Below are positions 5,770 to 10,009 of a stretch of 10,009 nucleotides of DNA, in pieces. Position 1 is the stretch's first letter. Each line of letters starts with the position of its first letter. Location: assembly GCA_027346035.1 (NCBI GenBank), contig DAIESZ010000317.1, positions 1-10,009 of the forward strand, written 5' to 3'. The notes below the pieces were generated by a model. The model worked only from the letters and a program-made list of their open reading frames with translations, made no database searches and had not been told where the DNA came from. This stretch comes from Propionibacteriaceae bacterium (GTDB lineage: Bacteria > Actinomycetota > Actinomycetes > Propionibacteriales > Propionibacteriaceae). A program made the position numbers and the translations under genes.

Positions 5770-6423
5770 TCACCACCAGGCCCGGGTCGTCTCGGTCGGC
5801 CCGTCGAGTTCGGTGAATCCGGCGTCGACCACCTGCACTCGACCACGGTCCGCAGTCCACGCCCCGGCGGTGATGCGCTCGACCCGCACCCGGAAACCGT
5901 CGGCCCGCCAGTGCGTGAGCGTGTCGGCGTCCATCGCCTCATAGGCGAGTTGGGCCGCGTGCCCGCACTGGGCGGCCGACTTGCCGGTGGTCATGTCGAT
6001 CAGCGGGCTGATGCCGATCCGCACGATCGCGTCGCCGCTGTCGGAGGCCCGGTCGTCGGGCAGCTCGGTGCCCTCGACCTGGAGCTTGGCGAGCGGACGC
6101 GGCAGCGGATCGACGGGCCCGGGGACGAACGCCCGCGCGGCGGCCGGGCCCTGGATGACCGTGACACCGGGAAGCTGATGCACCTCGGTCCACCGGGCTC
6201 CCCGGGCCCGGCGCACGAGCTTGCGGATGCGCCCGTCGCGCCAGTGCTCCACGGCCTCCCGCCATTCGCCCCCTGTGGCCCGGGGATCGTCCAGCAGCGA
6301 TACCACGGCCCGGGCCGCCGCCTCGCAGGTGGCGATGTGACTGGCGGGCCGCGCCTTGTCGACGAGTACGGCGATCTGCATCGCCCACGGCACCGGATGG
6401 TCACCGGGTCCGACCGAGGCCAT
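5770..6423 (-). CDS. Peptidyl-tRNA hydrolase, Pth2-type, actinobacterial form
   Basis: A 217-residue soluble protein. The C-terminal part holds Pth2 (PTRHD) signatures: IGISPLIDMTTGKSAAQCGHAA (about 136-157; Pth2 usually has KGKxAAQCxHAA) and VVDAGFTELDGPTETTRAW (198-216; usually DAGRTQIAPGTxT). The N-terminal ~110 residues (PWAMQIAVLVDKARPASH..., GGEWREAVEHWRDGRIRKL, ARGARWTEV, FVPGPVD) are an extension found in the actinobacterial proteins annotated as peptidyl-tRNA hydrolase. The known reaction of the family is release of peptide from peptidyl-tRNA in the cytoplasm; whether this long form does that is not proven by sequence. ATG 6423 has a strong GGAGGA ribosome site. It sits between small proteins A and B without any obvious functional link to them. 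Confidence 0.82.
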   Translation of the reverse strand: MASVGPGDHPVPWAMQIAVLVDKARPASHIATCEAAARAVVSLLDDPRATGGEWREAVEHWRDGRIRKLVRRARGARWTEVHQLPGVTVIQGPAAARAFVPGPVDPLPRPLAKLQVEGTELPDDRASDSGDAIVRIGISPLIDMTTGKSAAQCGHAAQLAYEAMDADTLTHWRADGFRVRVERITAGAWTADRGRVQVVDAGFTELDGPTETTRAWW

Positions 6424-6551
6424 CTGTGTCCTCCTCCGCGGCAGGGTTCCCGCCGCAGTGTAGGCCGTCGTGGACCGGGGACACGCGGTCACATCAGGAT
6501 GCGGGTGCTGGCGGTCCCGGCCGACGGGGGAAGCTGGCGGTGACGGGCTGC

Positions 6552-6857
6552 TCAGCTGCCGCTCGTGCGGGTCTGGGAGCCACCCGAGACGCCGGACGAC
6601 ACGCCGCTCTGGCCACTGCTTCCGGAGGAGCCCTGGAACAGTTGCCCGAGCACTCCCCCGGAGTCGTCGCCGGAGCGCTCCGAACGGGTGCGGGTGGTGG
6701 TCTGGGGGGCTTGCGCCGACACCTGGGACGTCCGCGTCGAGGACAGTGCCGCGGCGCGGTCGTTGGCGAGGTGGACGCCGATAACGACCGTCGCCGCCGT
6801 CGACGCGATCAGGGTCCCCGTGGTGAGTGCCCTGGCTGCGCTGAGTGCTGCCGACAT
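6552..6857 (-). CDS. Small single-TM Ser/Thr-rich protein B (paralogue of A and C)
   Basis: A 101-residue protein. N-terminus MSAALSAARALTTGTLIAST leads into one membrane helix ending VIGVHLANDR (His29). The remainder is polar: a Thr/Arg section (QTTTRTRSERSGDD), a short hydrophobic island GGVLGQLF (about 68-74), then a Ser/Gly run and the tail SQTRTSGS. The N-terminus aligns closely with protein C (MSxALxAAxALTTxTL), and the tail shares Q-T-x-T-x-G-S with A and C. ATG 6857 has AAGG upstream. It has its own promoter array at 6925-6963. The 128-base gap on to the hydrolase contains only a GC-rich inverted repeat (6438-6456) and no gene. Function unknown; no domain recognised. Confidence 0.75.
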   Translation of the reverse strand: MSAALSAARALTTGTLIASTAATVVIGVHLANDRAAALSSTRTSQVSAQAPQTTTRTRSERSGDDSGGVLGQLFQGSSGSSGQSGVSSGVSGGSQTRTSGS

Positions 6858-6924
6858 GGCCTTGCCTTTCGATCATGGGTCGCTGGTCGCGGAACGTGCC
6901 GCACCGTCAACGATCCGCGTGCGG

Positions 6925-6963
6925 ATGTGAGCAGGCTGTGCGCACGGGCTGATCCCGCTGTGA
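6925..6963 (-). promoter_or_regulatory. 11-bp-periodic CTGTGA array upstream of small protein B
   Basis: Plus-strand hexamers ATGTGA (6925), CTGTGC (6936) and CTGTGA (6958) lie at offsets 0, 11 and 33, identical to the spacing before proteins A and C. The unfilled 11-bp phase at 6947 reads GGCTGA, close to the GGATGA found in the same phase before A. The array begins 68 bases upstream of ATG 6857, nearly the same distance as for A (65). Between array and gene, the minus strand has GATCGTTGACGG; no clear -10 element is seen. Confidence 0.68.
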
Positions 6964-7013
6964 AGCTGGTTCCGCGAGGACATCGCCCCCGCGGCGGGAT
7001 CAGTGGGCGCCGG

Positions 7014-7325
7014 TCAGGACCCCTGGGTGCGGGTCTGGGCCGGCTGCTGGGCCTGCACCACAGCCCGGCTCGTCGACGTCGTCGCTGTCGACGTCGTCGT
7101 GCGCCGCGTCGCGGCGGGGGACGACCCGGAGGTCGCCTTCGACTGGGGGCTCTGCGCGGCGTGTGACGACGTCGCCGATCGGGTGGTGGTCGCGGGGCTG
7201 GCCGCGCGGTCGTCAGCGTCGTGCCGGGCGTTGTAGAGGTGGACGCCGACAGCTCCGGCTCCGGCGGTGGCGACGACGAGCGTCGATGTGGTCAACGCCT
7301 TGGCGGCGAGCAATGCACGGGACAT
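7014..7325 (-). CDS. Small single-TM Ser/Thr-rich protein C (paralogue of A and B)
   Basis: A 103-residue protein from ATG 7325; an in-frame ATG at 7343 exists, but GAGGAG lies just ahead of 7325 and the protein then begins MSRALLAAKALTTSTL, matching B. One membrane helix (about 10-30) ends AVGVHLYNARH (His29). The tail is Thr/Ser/Ala/Gln-rich with scattered basic residues (TRRTTTSTATTSTSR) and ends QPAQTRTQGS, close to QPAQTSTRGS of A. No domain is recognised. The Ser/Thr-rich outer segment could be O-mannosylated, as in other actinobacterial secreted proteins (inference). It has its own upstream array and is separated from B by 156 bases that hold B's promoter region. Confidence 0.75.
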   Translation of the reverse strand: MSRALLAAKALTTSTLVVATAGAGAVGVHLYNARHDADDRAASPATTTRSATSSHAAQSPQSKATSGSSPAATRRTTTSTATTSTSRAVVQAQQPAQTRTQGS

Positions 7326-7411
7326 ACGGTCTCCTCGAGTCATGGGGAAGGAACGACGGGAAGCCGGTTCCTGGCCGGTAGCGACCAGATCACCTACGAT
7401 GCCGTGCCCAC

Positions 7412-7450
7412 CTGTGGGGATGCTGTGACCGGCCTCCCCCGATCCTGTGA
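7412..7450 (-). promoter_or_regulatory. 11-bp-periodic CTGTGA array upstream of small protein C
   Basis: Plus-strand hexamers CTGTGG (7412), CTGTGA (7423) and CTGTGA (7445) lie at offsets 0, 11 and 33. A further near-match CCGTGA occurs at 7465, slightly out of phase (+20) and inside the 3' end of the exporter gene that stops at 7456. The array begins 87 bases upstream of ATG 7325, about 20 more than for A and B. The sequence in the 7434 phase (CTCCCC) does not resemble the GGATGA seen before A. Confidence 0.68.
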
Positions 7451-7455
7451 CTTTC

Positions 7456-8757
7456 TCAGGAATCCCGTGAGGGTCCGGCGGGAACCGGCGTCCGGACGGC
7501 CCGGTGACCCCAGAACTCGGGGACCACGGCCGAGGCGATCAGCACACCGACGATGACGAGCAGGCCCCCCACTGTGGTGACCGTGGCGTTGCCCCACAGA
7601 TCCGCCGCCCCTCCGTGGACCACGTCGGCGACCCGGGGACCACCGCCGACGACCACGATGAACACGCCCTGCAGGCGTCCGCGCACGTTGTCCGCCGACG
7701 CCGACAGCAGGATCGTCTGCCGGAACGCGGACGAGATCATGTCGGCTGCCCCGGCCACCGCCATCGCGACGAACGCGAGCCACAGCCACGGCGTCGCGTG
7801 CCCATGGGACGCCCCGGCGACCAGGCCGAACAGCGCGACCGCCCCGCCCCAGACGGTGACGGCGAGGACCGTCGCCCGTCCGTGTCGATCGACCCGGGAC
7901 ACCCACCCCGAGAAGACACCGCCGACGACCGACCCGGTGGGGATGGCCGCATACAGCAGTGCGAAGGCGAGGCCACCCGTCGCCGGGCCACCGAAACTGA
8001 GGTGGGCGAGCGCCGGGAACAGCGCCCGCGGCATGCCGAACACCATCGCGATGATGTCGACGACGAAACTCATGAGCACGACCCGATCCCCGGCGAGATA
8101 GCGGAAGCCGTCGACGACCGCCGCGAATCCGGGCGCCCTGGTCCCGGCCGGGCCCGACGTCGGCAGCAGCGCGGGCAGTCGCCACACGGCGTAGAGCGTC
8201 GCCGTGAGCGTGACCGTGTCGATGAAATAGAGCCAGGCGTAGCCGACCACCGGGATGAGTGCCCCGGCCACCAGGGGCCCGGCGATCGCACCGCCCGCGA
8301 ACACCGTCATGTTCAGCGAGTTGGCCGCCGGCAGCTGCTCCAGCCGCTCGAGGATCTGCGGCAACAGCGCCGTTCGGGCCGGCTGGTTCACCGCGAAGAA
8401 CGCCTGCTGCACCGCGAAGATGCCGAGCAGGATCCAGACGTTCGAGTTCCCGGTGGCGGCCTGCGCGAAGAACAGCCCGCTCGTGGCGATCAGGCCGAGG
8501 GTGCTGACGACCAGGAGCAGCCGCTTGTCAAGGTGATCGGCGAGGGCGCCTCCGTAGAGACCGAACAGGACGAGTGGCACGAGCCCGAACAGTCCGGCGA
8601 GCCCGACATAGCCGGACGACCCGGTGATCGCGTAGATCTGGGCGGGCACCGCGACGACGGTCAGCTGGGCGCCGATGACCGTGATGATGTTCGCGAACCA
8701 CAGCCGGCGGAAGTGCTGGTTGGCCAGCGGTGCGGTGTCGGCGAGCAGTCGTGGCAT
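7456..8757 (-). CDS. MFS exporter, EntS/MFS_3-like
   Basis: A 433-residue, about 12-TM transporter of the MFS_3 group, which includes enterobactin exporter EntS and macrolide/siderophore exporters. The motif A loop GGALADHLDKR (69-79) between TM2 and TM3, NQPARTALLPQIL (family-typical PARxALLPxLV) and AANSLN are visible. ATG 8757 was chosen because the family N-terminus (NQHFRRLWFANIITVIGAQLT) follows directly; an earlier in-frame ATG (8832) would add 25 Arg/Pro-rich residues overlapping the upstream gene. The Shine-Dalgarno is weak (GGGAA). It starts 34 bases after the DHA2 gene stop and is probably co-transcribed with it. Substrate is not predictable. Its 3' end abuts the regulatory array of protein C. 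Confidence 0.88.
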   Translation of the reverse strand: MPRLLADTAPLANQHFRRLWFANIITVIGAQLTVVAVPAQIYAITGSSGYVGLAGLFGLVPLVLFGLYGGALADHLDKRLLLVVSTLGLIATSGLFFAQAATGNSNVWILLGIFAVQQAFFAVNQPARTALLPQILERLEQLPAANSLNMTVFAGGAIAGPLVAGALIPVVGYAWLYFIDTVTLTATLYAVWRLPALLPTSGPAGTRAPGFAAVVDGFRYLAGDRVVLMSFVVDIIAMVFGMPRALFPALAHLSFGGPATGGLAFALLYAAIPTGSVVGGVFSGWVSRVDRHGRATVLAVTVWGGAVALFGLVAGASHGHATPWLWLAFVAMAVAGAADMISSAFRQTILLSASADNVRGRLQGVFIVVVGGGPRVADVVHGGAADLWGNATVTTVGGLLVIVGVLIASAVVPEFWGHRAVRTPVPAGPSRDS

Positions 8758-8791
8758 CGGTGCGGGTTCCCGTCGTGGACGTCGGACAGGC

Positions 8792-9931
8792 TCAGTGTTC
8801 CACCGCGGCGATCGCGGGCACCGCCGGCGCATGGCCCTGCGGCACCCCCGACCTCCGCAGTCGGGTTGCCATCACGACAGCCGTGACGCTGAGCAACGCC
8901 GCCGCCCACAGGGCCAACTGGACCCCGCCCCGAGTGCCGCCGGCGGCGTCCACGCCCCCGGCCATGAGCGACGTGCGCCGCGCGGCCATGACCGACACGA
9001 GCAGCGCCGTGCCCCCTGCCCCGGCCACCTGCTGGAGCGCGCCGAACAGGGCACTGCCATGGCTGTACTGGTGCGGTGGCAGGTTGTTGAGACCTCCGGT
9101 GAACGTGGGGGTGAACACGAAGCTGAGCGAACCGCTGAACAGCAGGTGGAACAGCACGAGCACCAGCAGGGGCGTGCGGGCGGTGCTGAAGCCCATGAGC
9201 ACGAGCATCACCACGAGCAGGGACGCGGCCGGCACCACCAGCACCCGGGCGCCGAACCGGTCGAACAGGCGTCCGATCAGGGGCCCGGCCACGCCCATCG
9301 CGAGACCGCCGGGCAGCAGCATCAGCCCGGTCATCACCGGGCTCACCATCCGTACCTGCTGCAGGAAGATCGGCCACAGCAGCGACACCCCGATGAGGGC
9401 GGCGAAGGTGACGCACAGGATGCCGATGGCCAGCCGGAAGTTGGGGACGGCGAACGTGCCGAGATCGAGGAAGGCCTGGTCGCGCCGCACGAGCACCGCC
9501 TGGCGGCGGACGAACGCGACGAGCCCGACGGCCGCCACGACGAGAGAGATGACGATCACCGGCACCGACCTCGTCGGCGACCCGAGTTCACTGAACCCGT
9601 AGACGAGCCCGCCGAACCCGAACACCGACAGGATGACCGAGGTGACGTCGAGCGGCACCCGGCGGGGCTCCCCGAGACTCACCATGCGCGTGTAGCCGAC
9701 CCCGAGCATCAGCAGGGCGATCGGCAGCATGAGCCAGAACAGCCACCGCCAACTGAAGAACTGGAGGATGAATCCCGACACGGTCGGCCCGAGCGCGGGT
9801 GCCAGCGAGATCACCACCGAGATCATGCCCATCACCCGGCCGCGCCGCTCGACCGGGACGATCACCAGGATCGTGGTGGTGAGCAGTGGCAGCATGATCG
9901 CGGTGCCGCAGGCCTGAACGACCCGGGCCAC
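8792..9931 (-). pseudogene. DHA2-type multidrug MFS exporter, 5'-disrupted (QacA/EmrB-like)
   Basis: About 379 residues recognisable as the C-terminal three quarters of a 14-TM DHA2 exporter: ARVVQACGTAIMLPLL (the family's RxxQGxGxA TM4 start), VERRGRVMG, the antiporter motif C-like LAPALGPTVSGFIL, and PHQYSHGSALFGALQQVAGAGGTALL near the end. DHA2 proteins normally have about 100 more residues (TM1-3) before this point. Upstream of about 9931 the frame stays open to the window edge but reads Arg/Ser/Pro-rich non-membrane sequence, so the N-terminus is missing. GTG 9931 could start a truncated product but has no family support as a native start. Either the gene is broken by an insertion or rearrangement, or the window ends in an assembly junction. 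The 3' end is intact. Confidence 0.75.
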
Positions 9932-10009
9932 GCAGGGGCGACGTATTTGCTGAATCGACCTTCGCCAAGCAGGTTGCGATGATCGAGGCGGGGCTGATTC
10001 CGCCTGTCG
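9932..10009. other. Foreign-looking terminal segment after the DHA2 break
   Basis: These 78 bases are about 62% G+C, lower than the flanking gene, and do not continue the transporter. The plus strand is open in the frame beginning 9937 and reads GDVFAESTFAKQVAMIEAGL..., with an ATG at 9979, about 48 bases from the break, the usual distance from an insertion-sequence end to its transposase start. I do not recognise the protein, and one end alone cannot show terminal inverted repeats or a target duplication. Unrelated chromosomal sequence or an assembly artefact is equally possible. Confidence 0.4.

Noticed and set aside
6438..6456. Inverted repeat GCGGC...GCCGC ahead of the peptidyl-tRNA hydrolase gene
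   Set aside because: Short G/C-only arms are common at this base composition; there is no T-tract, no second copy and no recognisable operator.
5372..7325. SGVT/SGVS/SGSS segments in the small proteins as ApbE flavinylation sites
   Set aside because: The classical target is closer to DxxSGA[T/S] within an FMN-binding domain; in Ser/Gly/Thr-rich tails such strings are expected by chance and they do not align among A, B and C.
8758..8832. Earlier in-frame ATG (8832) for the MFS_3 exporter
   Set aside because: It would add an Arg/Pro-rich N-terminus not seen in the family and overlap the DHA2 gene 3' end; ATG 8757 gives the normal start.
1..10009. CRISPR arrays, tRNA or rRNA genes, phage or plasmid modules
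   Set aside because: No regularly spaced repeats with spacers, no cloverleaf or rRNA-like segments, and no integrase, replication or structural phage genes were seen.

Overview
The window is high-GC DNA (roughly 70% G+C) whose gene families (TIGR04053-type radical SAM/SPASM, AbiEi-like/DUF559 nuclease, actinobacterial peptidyl-tRNA hydrolase, CxxHxxC ferredoxin) point to a chromosome of an actinobacterium (Actinomycetota). The genus cannot be fixed from the sequence alone. Almost everything after base 300 is on the minus strand, and no stretch over 300 bases lacks a gene.

Left part (1-2540): the 3' end of a radical SAM/SPASM gene (+), a DUF559/Vsr-like nuclease-fold gene (-), and a TerC/Alx-type membrane protein (-) preceded by a convincing yybP-ykoY (Mn2+-type) riboswitch. 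Two 75-bp near-palindromic repeats sit at 221-295 and 1234-1308, either side of the nuclease gene. The first copy supplies the last five codons and the stop codon of the radical SAM gene.

Middle part (2540-5641): a tightly packed minus-strand operon, in transcription order: small S/T-rich membrane protein A, ApbE (FAD:protein FMN transferase), ferric-reductase-like haem b membrane protein, NuoF-like flavin/Fe-S protein, CxxHxxC ferredoxin. The last four genes are joined by ATGA stop/start overlaps. Read together they look like a route carrying electrons from cytoplasmic Fe-S/flavin proteins through membrane haems to an outer flavinylated partner. No standard FMN-binding-domain acceptor is encoded here.

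Right-middle part (5642-7455): a Pth2-type peptidyl-tRNA hydrolase and two more single-TM proteins (B and C) that are paralogues of A. All three share a TM segment ending in GVHL and the C-terminal tail Q-T-[R/S]-T-x-G-S. Upstream of each of A, B and C lies the same array of CTGTGN hexamers at offsets 0, +11 and +33, which suggests one OmpR/PhoB-type regulator controls all three. This three-promoter, three-paralogue set tied to an ApbE redox operon is the most interesting content of the window and may be an undescribed system.

Right part (7456-10009): an EntS/MFS_3-like exporter and a DHA2-type multidrug exporter. Homology of the latter stops abruptly near 9931, and the last ~78 bases are of different character (mobile-element insertion, rearrangement or assembly junction).
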